A DNA stretch of 45,665 bases. Origin: Ferrovibrio sp. (lineage in GTDB: Bacteria; Pseudomonadota; Alphaproteobacteria; Ferrovibrionales; Ferrovibrionaceae). Both the position numbers and the translations under genes were made by a program. Shown here piece by piece: positions 1 through 9,797 of this stretch (positions are counted from its first letter, which is position 1; each line of letters starts with the position of its first letter). The notes under the pieces were generated by a model. That model was not told where the DNA came from. It saw only the letters and a list, made by a program, of their open reading frames with translations, and ran no database searches. The stretch covers positions 1,681 through 47,345 of the forward strand of contig NZ_JANLJJ010000047.1 of the NCBI RefSeq assembly GCF_029255545.1. The letters run 5' to 3'.

Positions 1-3000
1 CGGATTACGCCGACACCCTGACCGGCGATGCCAATGCCAATACACTGACCGGCGGCGCCGGCGACGACACCCTGCAGGGCGCTGGCGGCGCCGATGCCCT
101 GATCGGCGGCACCGGCAGCGACACCGCCAGCTATACGGCATCAACAGCGGCAGTCACCGTCAATCTCGCCACCGGCGCCGGCAGCGGCGGCGATGCCGCC
201 GGCGATACGCTCAGCGGCATCGAAAACATCACCGGCTCGGATTACGCCGACACCCTGACCGGCGATGCCAATGCCAACACCCTGACCGGCGGCGCCGGCG
301 ACGACACGCTGCAGGGTGGTGGCGGCGCCGATGCCCTGATCGGCGGCACCGGCACGGATACCGCCAGCTATGCGGCATCGACCACCGGCGTGACCGTGAA
401 TCTGACCACTGGGACCGGCAGCGGCGGCGATGCCGAGGGCGACACGCTGTCGGAGATCGAGAACATCACCGGCTCGGATTACGCCGACACCCTGACCGGC
501 GATGCCAATGCCAATACACTGACCGGCGGCGCCGGCGACGACACCCTGCAGGGCGCTGGCGGCGCCGATGCCCTGATCGGCGGCACCGGCAGCGACACCG
601 CCAGCTATACGGCATCAACAGCGGCAGTCACCGTCAATCTCGCCACCGGCGCCGGCAGCGGCGGCGATGCCGCCGGCGATACGCTCAGCGGCATCGAAAA
701 CATCACCGGCTCGGATTACGCCGACACCCTGACCGGCGATGCCAATGCCAACACCCTGCGCGGCGGCGCCGGCAACGACCGGCTGGATGGCGGCACCGGC
801 GATGACACGCTGCTGGGCGGCGCGGGCGCCGATACCCTGATCGGCGGCACCGGCACCGACACCGCCAGCTATGCCGATGCGACCGCCGGCGTGACCGCCA
901 ATCTGGCCAGCAGCGCCGCCAACACAGGCGATGCCGCCGGCGATACCTATGCGACGATCGAGAACCTCACCGGCTCGGCCTACAACGACATCCTGACCGG
1001 CAATACCGGCAGCAACGTGCTGGAAGGCGGCGCAGGCGCTGACACGCTGACCGGCGGCACCGGCACCGACACCGCCAGCTATGCCAGCTCGACCGCCGGC
1101 GTGACGGTGAACCTGGCCGCCGGCACCGGATCGGGCGGCGACGCCGAAGGCGACACGCTGGCCACCATCGAGAACGTCACCGGCTCGGACTTTGCCGATA
1201 CGCTGACCGGCAATACCGGCAGCAACGTGCTCACTGGCGGCGCAGGCGATGACGTCCTGATCGGCGGCGCGGGCAGCGACACGCTGATCGGCGGCAGCGG
1301 CAACGATACGGCCAGTTATGAAAGCTCCAGCGCAGCGGTCACCGTCAGCCTCGCCAGCGGCACGGGCTCCGGTGGCGATGCGGCCACCGATACGCTGAGC
1401 GGCATCGAGAACCTGACCGGCTCGGCCTATAACGACACCCTGACCGGCAATGCCGATGCCAATATCCTGAGCGGTGGCGCCGGCAACGATATCCTGCAGG
1501 GCGGCGCGGGTGCCGACACCATCGCGGGCGGCGCCGGCACCGATACCGCCAGCTATGCCGCCTCCACGGCGGCCGTCACCGTCAACCTGGCCACTGGCGC
1601 GGCCAGCGGCGGCGATGCCGAAGGCGACACGCTGAGCGACATCGAGAACCTGACCGGCTCGGCCTACGCCGATACGCTGACCGGCGATGCCAATGCCAAC
1701 TTCATCGACGGCGGCACCGGCAACGACCTGCTGGATGGCGGCGCGGGCGCCGACGTGCTGACCGGCGGCACCGGCACCGATACCGCCAGCTATGCCGCCT
1801 CTTCCGCCGGCGTGACGGTAAACCTGACGACCGGCACCGGCACGGGCGGCGATGCCCAGGGCGACACGCTGGCCACGATCGAGAACCTGACCGGCTCGAG
1901 CTTTGCCGACACGCTGACCGGCAACACATCGGTGAACCGCCTGGAAGGCGGCGCCGGCGACGATGTCCTGATCGGCGGCGGCGGCGCCGACGTACTGGTC
2001 GGCGGTGACGGCAGCGACACTGCCAGCTACACCACGTCGTCGACGGCGGTGAATGTCAATCTGGCCGCCGGTACCGCCACGGGCGGCGACGCGGCGGGCG
2101 ATAGCTTCGACAGCATCGAAAACCTGACGGGCGGCGGCGGTGCCGACACCCTGACCGGCGATGCCAATGCCAACATCATCGACGGCGGCGCCGGCAACGA
2201 TACGCTGGTGGGCGGCGGCGGCGCCGATACGCTGAGCGGCGGCGCGGGCACCGACATCGCCAGCTATGCCGCCTCAGCAGCAGCCGTGACCGTCAACCTT
2301 GCCACCGGCACCGGCACCGGCGGCGACGCCGAAGGCGACACGCTGGCCACCATCGAGACCGTGATCGGCTCGGATTACGCCGACACCCTCACGGGTGATG
2401 CCAATGCCAATACCCTGAACGGTGGCCTGGGCGATGACCTGCTGCAGGGTGGCGCCGGCGCCGATGTGCTGACCGGCGGCACCGGCACCGACACCGCCAG
2501 CTATGCCGATTCCTCCGCCGGCGTCACCGTCACGATTGCCAGCACCACCGGCACCGGCACCGGCGGCGATGCCCAGGGCGACACGCTGACCGGCATCGAG
2601 AACCTGACCGGCTCGGCTTATGCCGACACCCTGACCGGCAGCACGGCGGCCAACGTGCTGCAGGGCAGCGCGGGCGACGACGTGCTGATCGGCGGCGCTG
2701 GCGGCGATACGCTGGTGGGCGGCGAAGGCAGCGACACGGCGAGCTATACCACCTCGTCCACTGCCGTGACGGTCAACCTCGCCACCGGCGTGATTTCCGG
2801 CGGCGACGCGACGGGCGATACATACGACAGCATCGAGAACGTCACCGGCGGCAGCGGCGCCGATACCCTGACCGGCGATGCCGGCGCCAACCGCCTGGAT
2901 GGCGGCAGCGGCAACGATACCCTGGTGGGTGGCGGCGGCGCCGACATCCTGATCGGCGGCGCCGGCACCGATATCGCCAGCTATGCCGCCTCGAATGCGG

Positions 3001-5060
3001 CAGTGACTGTCGATCTGACGGCCGGTACCGGGTCGGGCGGCGATGCCGAAGGCGACACGCTGGCCACCATCGAGACCGTGATCGGTTCGGGTTACGGCGA
3101 CACCTTGACCGGTGACGCCAATGCCAACCGCTTGGAAGGCGGCGAAGGCGACGACGTGTTGTCCGGCCGCGGCGGCAGCGACACGCTGATCGGCGGCGGC
3201 GGCACCGACACGGTCAGTTATGCCGGCTCGGCGGCAGCGGTGAGCGTCAACCTCGGCACCAATGCCGTCTCGGGCGGCGATGCCCAGGGCGACAGCATCT
3301 CGGGTTTCGAGAATGTGATCGGCTCCGACAATGCCGATACGCTGACCGGCAGCAGCAGCGCCAACGTGATCGAGGGCGGCGCGGGCAATGATACGCTGCA
3401 GGGCGGCGGCGGCGCCGACACCCTGAGCGGCGGCGCGGGCACGGATACGGCCAGCTATGCCGCCTCCACCACGGCCGTCACGGTCAACCTTGCCACCGGG
3501 ACAGGCGCCGGCGGCGATGCCGCAGGCGACACGCTGACCGGGATCGAGAATCTGACGGGCAGCAGCTACAACGACATGCTGACCGGCGATGCCGGCGCCA
3601 ACCGCCTGGATGGCGGCACCGGCGACGACACGCTGGAAGGCGGCGCCGGGGCCGATGCCCTGGTCGGCGGCACCGGCACGGATACGGCAAGCTACAAGGA
3701 TTCCACTGCTGGCGTGACGGTCAGCCTGGCCAGCGGCACCGGCAGCGGTGGCGATGCCCAGGGCGACACCCTGGCCACCATCGAGAACCTGACCGGCTCG
3801 GCTTATGCCGATACGCTGACCGGTAACACCAGCGCCAACATCCTGGAAGGCGGCGCGGGCGCGGATACGCTGGTGGGCGGCGGCGGCATCGATACCGCCA
3901 GCTACGCCGGCTCGACAGCGGCCGTGACCGTCAATCTGGCGACAGGCGCAGCCAGCGGCGGCGACGCCGAGGGCGACACGCTGACCACCATCGAGAACCT
4001 GACCGGTTCGGTCTACGGCGACATCCTGACTGGCAATACCGGAGCCAACGTTCTCACCGGCGGCGAAGGCGACGACGTCCTGATGGGCGGCGCGGGCTCG
4101 GATACGCTGGCCGGCGGCCTGGGCATCGATACCGCCAGCTATACCGATTCCACCGCGGCCGTCACGGTCAACCTTGGCAGCGGCACCGGCTCGGGCGGCA
4201 CGGCGCAGGGCGACACGCTGTCTGGCATCGAGACGGTGATCGGCTCAAGCTACAACGACAGCCTCACCGGCGACGCCAATGCCAACACGCTGCAGGGCGG
4301 CGCGGGCAACGACACGCTGCAGGGCGCGGCGGGCGCCGATACGCTCACGGGCGGCGCCGGCACCGACACCGCCAGCTATTCTTCGTCCAATGCCGCGGTG
4401 AACGTGAACCTCGCCACCGGCGAGGGCTTCGGCGGCCATGCCGAGGGCGACACGCTGTCGGAGATCGAGAACCTCACCGGCAGCAGTTATGCCGATACCC
4501 TGACCGGCGATGCCGGCGCCAACCGGCTGGATGGCGGCACCGGCAATGACACGCTGGAAGGCGGCGCCGGCGCTGACGTGCTGGTCGGCGGCACGGGCAC
4601 GGATACCGCGAGCTATGCCGGCGCCTCGGCCGGCGTGACGGCCAGCCTGACCAGCAGCGCCGGCAATACCGGCGATGCGGCGGGTGATACCTACACCACG
4701 ATCGAGAACCTGACCGGCTCCGATTTCGCCGATACCCTGACCGGCAGCAGCGCCGCCAACACGCTGAGCGGCGGTGGCGGCGACGACACCCTACTGGGCA
4801 TGGCCGGCGGCGACGTGCTGTCGGGCGGCTTGGGCAGCGACACGGCTAGTTATGCCGGCTCGAATGCGGCAGTGACGGTGAACCTTGCCGCCGGCACGGC
4901 CAGCGGCGGCCATGCCACCGGCGACAGCCTGAGCTCGATCGAGAACCTGACGGGCAGCAGCTACAACGACACGCTGACCGGCGACGACAACGCCAATATC
5001 CTGGATGGCGGCGCCGGCAACGATGTTTTAAGCGGCGGGCTGGGCGACGATACGATGACT
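1..5060 (+). repeat. Tandem 237-bp coding repeats (about 21 copies)
   Basis: The basic period is 237 bp (79 codons); for example the same 10-mer starts at 1, 238, 475 and 712. Most copies have diverged at synonymous and spacer positions. Bases 1-284 and 475-758 are identical by eye, a two-unit (474 bp) offset, pointing to a recent duplication or gene conversion at the left end. Confidence 0.9.
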
Positions 5061-5339
5061 GGCGGCGCCGGTTCGGATATCGCCTATTTCGCCGAAGGCT
5101 GGGGCAATGACCAGTTCAGCGGCGGCCCGGCCGGCGGCTGGACCGACACGGTCTATATCAACGACGTCTCGGCCGGTCCGGGCTTTGGCGACTGGACCGT
5201 GACGCTGGCCGATGGCACGGTGATTTCCGACAGCGCCGCCCATGGCACCCTGACGCTTGGCGCTGACGTATCCGGCACCATCGTGATGGGTGATGGCAGC
5301 GAACTGACCTTCGACGGGGTCGAACGGCTGCAGTGGTAG
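1..5339 (+). CDS. Giant RTX-like calcium-binding repeat protein, C-terminal part (5' end outside window)
   Basis: The reading frame is open from base 3 to the TAG at 5337-5339, giving about 1778 visible residues; the N-terminus lies outside the window. The protein is built of about 21 units of roughly 79 residues (two or more are about 9 residues shorter). Each unit holds two or three glycine/aspartate nonapeptides of the GGxGxDxLx hemolysin type, then a spacer with the pattern DTASY...VTVNL...GGDA.GDTL..IENLTGS. Nonapeptides of this kind form calcium-binding parallel beta-rolls. After the last unit (about base 5080) there is a non-repetitive tail of about 85 residues ending in VERLQW, the position where type I secretion signals lie. 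I infer an extracellular or surface protein exported by an ABC/MFP/TolC system, but no transporter gene is visible. The activity is unknown because any catalytic or adhesive domain would be upstream. Confidence 0.9.
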   Translation, partial: DYADTLTGDANANTLTGGAGDDTLQGAGGADALIGGTGSDTASYTASTAAVTVNLATGAGSGGDAAGDTLSGIENITGSDYADTLTGDANANTLTGGAGDDTLQGGGGADALIGGTGTDTASYAASTTGVTVNLTTGTGSGGDAEGDTLSEIENITGSDYADTLTGDANANTLTGGAGDDTLQGAGGADALIGGTGSDTASYTASTAAVTVNLATGAGSGGDAAGDTLSGIENITGSDYADTLTGDANANTLRGGAGNDRLDGGTGDDTLLGGAGADTLIGGTGTDTASYADATAGVTANLASSAANTGDAAGDTYATIENLTGSAYNDILTGNTGSNVLEGGAGADTLTGGTGTDTASYASSTAGVTVNLAAGTGSGGDAEGDTLATIENVTGSDFADTLTGNTGSNVLTGGAGDDVLIGGAGSDTLIGGSGNDTASYESSSAAVTVSLASGTGSGGDAATDTLSGIENLTGSAYNDTLTGNADANILSGGAGNDILQGGAGADTIAGGAGTDTASYAASTAAVTVNLATGAASGGDAEGDTLSDIENLTGSAYADTLTGDANANFIDGGTGNDLLDGGAGADVLTGGTGTDTASYAASSAGVTVNLTTGTGTGGDAQGDTLATIENLTGSSFADTLTGNTSVNRLEGGAGDDVLIGGGGADVLVGGDGSDTASYTTSSTAVNVNLAAGTATGGDAAGDSFDSIENLTGGGGADTLTGDANANIIDGGAGNDTLVGGGGADTLSGGAGTDIASYAASAAAVTVNLATGTGTGGDAEGDTLATIETVIGSDYADTLTGDANANTLNGGLGDDLLQGGAGADVLTGGTGTDTASYADSSAGVTVTIASTTGTGTGGDAQGDTLTGIENLTGSAYADTLTGSTAANVLQGSAGDDVLIGGAGGDTLVGGEGSDTASYTTSSTAVTVNLATGVISGGDATGDTYDSIENVTGGSGADTLTGDAGANRLDGGSGNDTLVGGGGADILIGGAGTDIASYAASNAAVTVDLTAGTGSGGDAEGDTLATIETVIGSGYGDTLTGDANANRLEGGEGDDVLSGRGGSDTLIGGGGTDTVSYAGSAAAVSVNLGTNAVSGGDAQGDSISGFENVIGSDNADTLTGSSSANVIEGGAGNDTLQGGGGADTLSGGAGTDTASYAASTTAVTVNLATGTGAGGDAAGDTLTGIENLTGSSYNDMLTGDAGANRLDGGTGDDTLEGGAGADALVGGTGTDTASYKDSTAGVTVSLASGTGSGGDAQGDTLATIENLTGSAYADTLTGNTSANILEGGAGADTLVGGGGIDTASYAGSTAAVTVNLATGAASGGDAEGDTLTTIENLTGSVYGDILTGNTGANVLTGGEGDDVLMGGAGSDTLAGGLGIDTASYTDSTAAVTVNLGSGTGSGGTAQGDTLSGIETVIGSSYNDSLTGDANANTLQGGAGNDTLQGAAGADTLTGGAGTDTASYSSSNAAVNVNLATGEGFGGHAEGDTLSEIENLTGSSYADTLTGDAGANRLDGGTGNDTLEGGAGADVLVGGTGTDTASYAGASAGVTASLTSSAGNTGDAAGDTYTTIENLTGSDFADTLTGSSAANTLSGGGGDDTLLGMAGGDVLSGGLGSDTASYAGSNAAVTVNLAAGTASGGHATGDSLSSIENLTGSSYNDTLTGDDNANILDGGAGNDVLSGGLGDDTMTGGAGSDIAYFAEGWGNDQFSGGPAGGWTDTVYINDVSAGPGFGDWTVTLADGTVISDSAAHGTLTLGADVSGTIVMGDGSELTFDGVERLQW

Positions 5340-5348
5340 GCAGCCGGC

Positions 5349-5439
5349 TGGCGGAGGGAGTGGGATTCGAACCCACGATACCCTTTTGAGGTATACACAC
5401 TTTCCAGGCGTGCGCCTTCGACCACTCGGCCATCCCTCC
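5349..5439 (-). tRNA. tRNA-Ser (anticodon GGA)
   Basis: On the minus strand the 7-bp acceptor stem GGAGGGA pairs with TCCCTCC and is followed by the discriminator G and an encoded CCA at 5349-5351. The anticodon arm is CACGC-CTGGAAA-GTGTG, which puts GGA at positions 34-36 and reads serine UCC/UCU codons. The T arm contains GGTTCGAATCC. A long variable arm, as expected for a class II serine tRNA, lies between the anticodon and T arms. It starts 10 bp beyond the RTX gene stop and is convergent with it. Confidence 0.95.
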
Positions 5440-5540
5440 GGCGCGGGCCGGCACTATACCCGCCGGCGGCGAATTTGCAATCGGCCGGCGGGACGGCGTA
5501 AAGTCTTGGGCGGATGGGCGGATTCACGAGGGGGCGCGTC

Positions 5541-5852
5541 GTGCTGCTGGGACGGATTGTGGGCTGGCTGCTGCTGGCGCTGGCCATGCTGGCACTGGGT
5601 GGCGACGGGCTGCGCTGGCTGGAAAGCGGTCTGCCCCACCTGATCAGCCTGCGCGACTTCTGGACCCATTTCGACCCGAACGGCCCGGCCCTGCTGCAGA
5701 GCCTGCTGCCGCCCGTGATCTGGGACCCGGCCATCGTCACCATCCTGACCTGGCCGGCCGGCATCACGCTCGGCATCCTCGGCGTGGCGCTGCTGATCCT
5801 GTTCCGCAAGCGGCCACCCCGGCGGCGCCAGCGCTTCGGCGCCCTGGCCTGA
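5541..5852 (+). CDS. Small membrane protein, unknown function
   Basis: A protein of about 103 residues. The chosen GTG at 5541 has a strong ribosome binding site (GAGGGGG at 5528-5534, 6-nt spacing). An upstream in-frame ATG at 5514 would add nine residues but has a poorer site. The sequence has an N-terminal hydrophobic helix (about residues 1-20), a central amphipathic part with LRDFWTHFDP, a second hydrophobic helix near residues 70-88, and a basic tail (FRKRPPRRRQR) that should face the cytoplasm. I do not recognise a named family. The gene converges on lepA; the 21-bp gap holds the small palindrome GGCCTAAAAGGCC (5861-5873). Confidence 0.65.
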   Translation: MLLGRIVGWLLLALAMLALGGDGLRWLESGLPHLISLRDFWTHFDPNGPALLQSLLPPVIWDPAIVTILTWPAGITLGILGVALLILFRKRPPRRRQRFGALA

Positions 5853-5873
5853 CCGAAGCGGGCCTAAAAGGCC

Positions 5874-7679
<1,806 letters not shown>

Positions 7680-7702
7680 AGTGGACTCGTTTCCAGCGCG
7701 TG

Positions 7703-8179
7703 TTAGCGGAACAGGCTCAGGACATTGCCCTCGCGGGATTCCTGAGACGGAATTTTCATGATGCCCGAGGCGCGCAGGCAGGGCGCGCCATCGGCGGTGA
7801 TCAGGCATTCGGCAAAACCGAGATTACGCGTCATGCGGATCAGCCGGCCCTTGCCCTCGACCCAGGCGCCCAGCGGCGCCGGCCCGACATAATCGCCGCC
7901 AAGCTGCACCGTGGGCAGGAACTTCCTGCCGCCGGCCGCCACCGAGACGGTGAAGCCCAGCAGCATGTCGGCAAAGGTCATCAGCATGCCGCCATGGCAG
8001 ATCTGCATCGGGTTGCAGTGGCGCAGCTCGACGCGGAAGCCCATCACCGGCAGGCCGTCGGCCTCGTCCAGCCGGCCCCAGAGCGGGCCGTTGGTTTCCA
8101 TGAAGCCGGCCAGCAGGTCGAGCTTTTTCATGCCGGCGGGGGCCGCTGCCGGCTGGTCGGTGATCTGGGGTGCGCTCAT
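7703..8179 (-). CDS. PaaI-family hotdog thioesterase
   Basis: A protein of about 158 residues (from the internal ATG at 8179; an ATG at 8197 would add six residues). It is a single hotdog domain. The family signature [14 protein letters not shown] lies at about residues 56-71, with HGG at 62-64 on the substrate-facing helix, as in PaaI/acyl-CoA thioesterase 13-like enzymes that hydrolyse acyl- or aryl-CoA. The substrate cannot be read from the sequence. It lies directly upstream of lepA in the same orientation. Its 5' side faces the region with phased T-tracts. Confidence 0.85.
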   Translation of the reverse strand: MSAPQITDQPAAAPAGMKKLDLLAGFMETNGPLWGRLDEADGLPVMGFRVELRHCNPMQICHGGMLMTFADMLLGFTVSVAAGGRKFLPTVQLGGDYVGPAPLGAWVEGKGRLIRMTRNLGFAECLITADGAPCLRASGIMKIPSQESREGNVLSLFR

Positions 8180-8253
8180 GGGCGGGGGTTGTAGCATCCA
8201 CCATGATGGGCGGCAACGCAGGCCGAGGCGAAGGGGGCCGCGGGGAGGCCTGC

Positions 8254-8363
8254 GGTTTGGCGCGGGTTTGCCATGGCTTGGCGACGGCTGGCGGCGGTTT
8301 GGCGCGCGAGGGCGCCGTTTCGCGGCTGGTGCCGTCGGTTTTGCGTCGTTTTGCGATGGTTTT
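8254..8363. repeat. Helically phased short T-tract array
   Basis: Short T-tracts in GG(T/C)TTGG-like contexts start at about 8254, 8265, 8275, 8286, 8296, 8316, 8324, 8337, 8347 and 8358. Their centres advance by about 10.5 bp per step with one double step. This matches the helical repeat of B-DNA and suggests curvature or a phased protein-binding array. Confidence 0.5.
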
Positions 8364-8435
8364 GATAGGATAACCCATTGATTTCACATGTGCCGGATTT
8401 TTGGGATGCCGCATCGGCCTGCCGCCGGTCAGCTC

Positions 8436-8461
8436 TTGTTCAATTAGAACAAAAAGCGTAC
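8436..8461 (+). promoter_or_regulatory. Candidate LexA-like operator and palindrome
   Basis: TTGTTC-AATTA-GAACAA (8436-8452) is a perfect 6-bp inverted repeat. Overlapping it, GAAC-N7-GTAC (8447-8461) differs by one base from the alphaproteobacterial LexA pattern GAAC-N7-GAAC (the complement of GTTC-N7-GTTC). It lies 29 bp upstream of the ATG at 8491. LexA control is an inference. Confidence 0.35.
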
Positions 8462-8490
8462 ATTTCAATCCTGACCTCGGAGACATCGCC

Positions 8491-8706
8491 ATGCGCCCTG
8501 CCCTGCCTTCTCTCCTGGCACCCGTCATCCGCATCGCCGATGAGCTGGGCCATGAATATGCGATCTGCGACCGGGAATGCCGGGCGCTGGCCACCCATCT
8601 GGACCGGCGGCCGCGCCTGAGCGCGCAGGAGGCGGAAACCTACAAGGCACTGTTGCGCCGCCGGGCGCGGATCGCCGATGAATGGCGGATGGCGACGGCG
8701 GACTGA
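8491..8706 (+). CDS. Small hypothetical protein (71 aa)
   Basis: It starts at the ATG at 8491, preceded by CGGAGA at 8478-8483 with 7-nt spacing; the same frame is open further upstream, but that extension would run over the palindrome at 8436. The product is helical and charged. It contains a paired-cysteine segment (YAICDREC) and a C-terminal basic helix (ETYKALLRRRARIADEW). I do not recognise the family. The candidate LexA-like motif just upstream would make it a possible stress-induced gene, which is inference only. Confidence 0.5.
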   Translation: MRPALPSLLAPVIRIADELGHEYAICDRECRALATHLDRRPRLSAQEAETYKALLRRRARIADEWRMATAD

Positions 8707-8797
8707 GCCGCCCTTGAGTCGCCAGCGGCCAGTGCGCTTGTTGGCCGTTGCCGGCGATTCATCCTCCTCGTCTACACAGCGTATGCCTGCAGGCGCC

Positions 8798-8905
8798 ATG
8801 GCATCTTTCGCCAATCAGACGATGATCTATGGCCGCTCCGAACAGCGTTTCCATGACATGCTGGAAGACTGGCTCGGGATGAGAAGCGTCGACGAAGAAA
8901 AGTAA
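8798..8905 (+). CDS. Possible very small ORF (35 aa)
   Basis: A short frame starting at the ATG at 8798 with a modest AGG six bases upstream, ending at the TAA at 8903-8905. It encodes an acidic peptide including RSEQRFHDMLEDWLG, which looks like an amphipathic helix. An ATG at 8783 is also in frame. There is no recognisable family; it may be chance or a remnant at the edge of the AT-rich island. Confidence 0.25.
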   Translation: MASFANQTMIYGRSEQRFHDMLEDWLGMRSVDEEK

Positions 8906-9055
8906 CCCATTCAACTTCAGGCCGAAAATTGCTACCCACTAGCATAGGGCGCTTTACTTAGGCTGAAGACGCATACCATCGCATTCAGAATTGCTTGGGG
9001 GCAACTTCATGACAACTGAAATATCTGAGAATATTCTAAAGAAACAAGACAGAGC
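8906..9055. other. AT-rich left edge of accessory island
   Basis: Base composition drops sharply here compared with the flanking core genes and stays low to about 9780. An isolated 16-codon frame runs from the ATG at 9009 to the TGA at 9057-9059 and overlaps the GTG at 9056 in another frame. It could be the displaced 5' end of the truncated gene that follows. Confidence 0.4.
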
Positions 9056-9745
9056 GTGAGATCTTTAAAATTGCTTGGCAGCCAGCAGATCCCTCCAGTG
9101 ATGATGGCTGCGCTAATCAAATTTTCACCTCAAGAAACGGAGCGTCTGTTCCGTCTATTGGAGGTTATAATTGTGCGTTTCCAACTGATTGGGGCAGGAC
9201 GAACAGGACGGTTAGAAAGTGCATGCGCTCGGCTAGCTAGGTCAATATTTAAAGGCGATGTAACCACTGCCTCATCCGCTTTTAAGGAACTTAAAGAAGT
9301 CTATCCATCAGATTCAGAATTTCAGCAGGCATTTACCTCAAAGCGAGAAGCGAGCAATCAAAAGGCGCTATATCTATTGCGTGCCTTAGAAAGTGAAGAA
9401 AGGCGTCTCAAGAAAGGTGTCATGGCAAAAGAGAATGAGCCCGGCACACTTACTGTCGAACATATCTTACCTCGTAAGGCAGGCGATGAATGGTCCGCAG
9501 TTACCAAGAAAGATCCGACAATTGTCGAGGAATGCGCATTAAGGCTCGGGAACATGTGTTTGCTGACAAAGGTAAACAGAGAACTCGGCAGGAAACCATT
9601 CTCTGATAAGAAGCCTGTTTATGCGAAAAGCGATATTATCTTAACCTCAATGCTGGCGCAGAACTCCGATTGGGCACGACCCAACATTGAGCAACGACAA
9701 GCTCATATGGCGAAGATCGCGGTTAGCGTCTGGCGTTTCCAGTAA
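9056..9745 (+). pseudogene. 5'-truncated DUF262/DUF1524 (GmrSD-like) protein
   Basis: The frame gives 229 residues from a GTG at 9056 with no convincing ribosome binding site. The C-terminal half contains the HNH-type core LTVEHILP (DUF1524), followed by RLGNMCLLTKVNRELGRKPF, typical of the nuclease half of GmrS-GmrD-like type IV restriction proteins. The first 90 residues (LKLLGSQQ...RLLEVIIVRF) match the middle linker region of DUF262-DUF1524 proteins. The N-terminal DUF262 ParB-like NTPase half, normally several hundred residues, is absent, so the gene is most likely a relic. AT-rich composition and codon use unlike its neighbours point to horizontal acquisition. A catalytically intact stand-alone nuclease domain cannot be excluded. 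Confidence 0.7.
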
Positions 9746-9755
9746 AAGCGAGAAT

Positions 9756-9779
9756 AAGGGTCGCCACAAGGTAACCCTT
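9756..9779. terminator. Hairpin after the truncated gene
   Basis: AAGGGTCGCC-ACAA-GGTAACCCTT forms a 10-bp stem with one mismatch and one wobble just after the stop at 9745. There is no T-run, so it is a weak terminator candidate, or it marks the right edge of the AT-rich island. Confidence 0.4.
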
Positions 9780-9797
9780 GTATAGTGTAGGGCTCAA

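Larger units (their letters stand above)
8198..8490. other. Divergent intergenic region with phased T-tracts and a palindrome
   Basis: About 290 bp between the minus-strand thioesterase and the plus-strand small ORF. It holds ten GGTTTGG-like T-tracts spaced at about 10.5 bp (8254-8363) and a TTGTTC/GAACAA palindrome (8436-8452). Long minus-strand frames crossing it are open only because of GC bias; the spacing of the repeats is not a multiple of three. Confidence 0.6.

Noticed and set aside
1079..3442. Chain of minus-strand frames of 70-76 residues inside the RTX gene
   Set aside because: They are complements of the repeat units, Pro/Ser-rich, and have no independent start signals.
1..5060. 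Regular repeats resembling a CRISPR array
   Set aside because: The period is 237 bp with no unique spacers and the units are in-frame coding repeats of a Gly/Asp-rich protein.
7680..7808. N-terminal extension of LepA by 43 residues
   Set aside because: It overlaps the thioesterase gene, lacks family similarity, and a GTG start at 7679 restores the normal LepA length.
7824..8594. 256-residue minus-strand frame across the thioesterase and divergent region
   Set aside because: It is in another frame to a real gene and its Ala/Lys/Pro-rich centre only reflects the phased T-tracts, whose spacing is not in codons.
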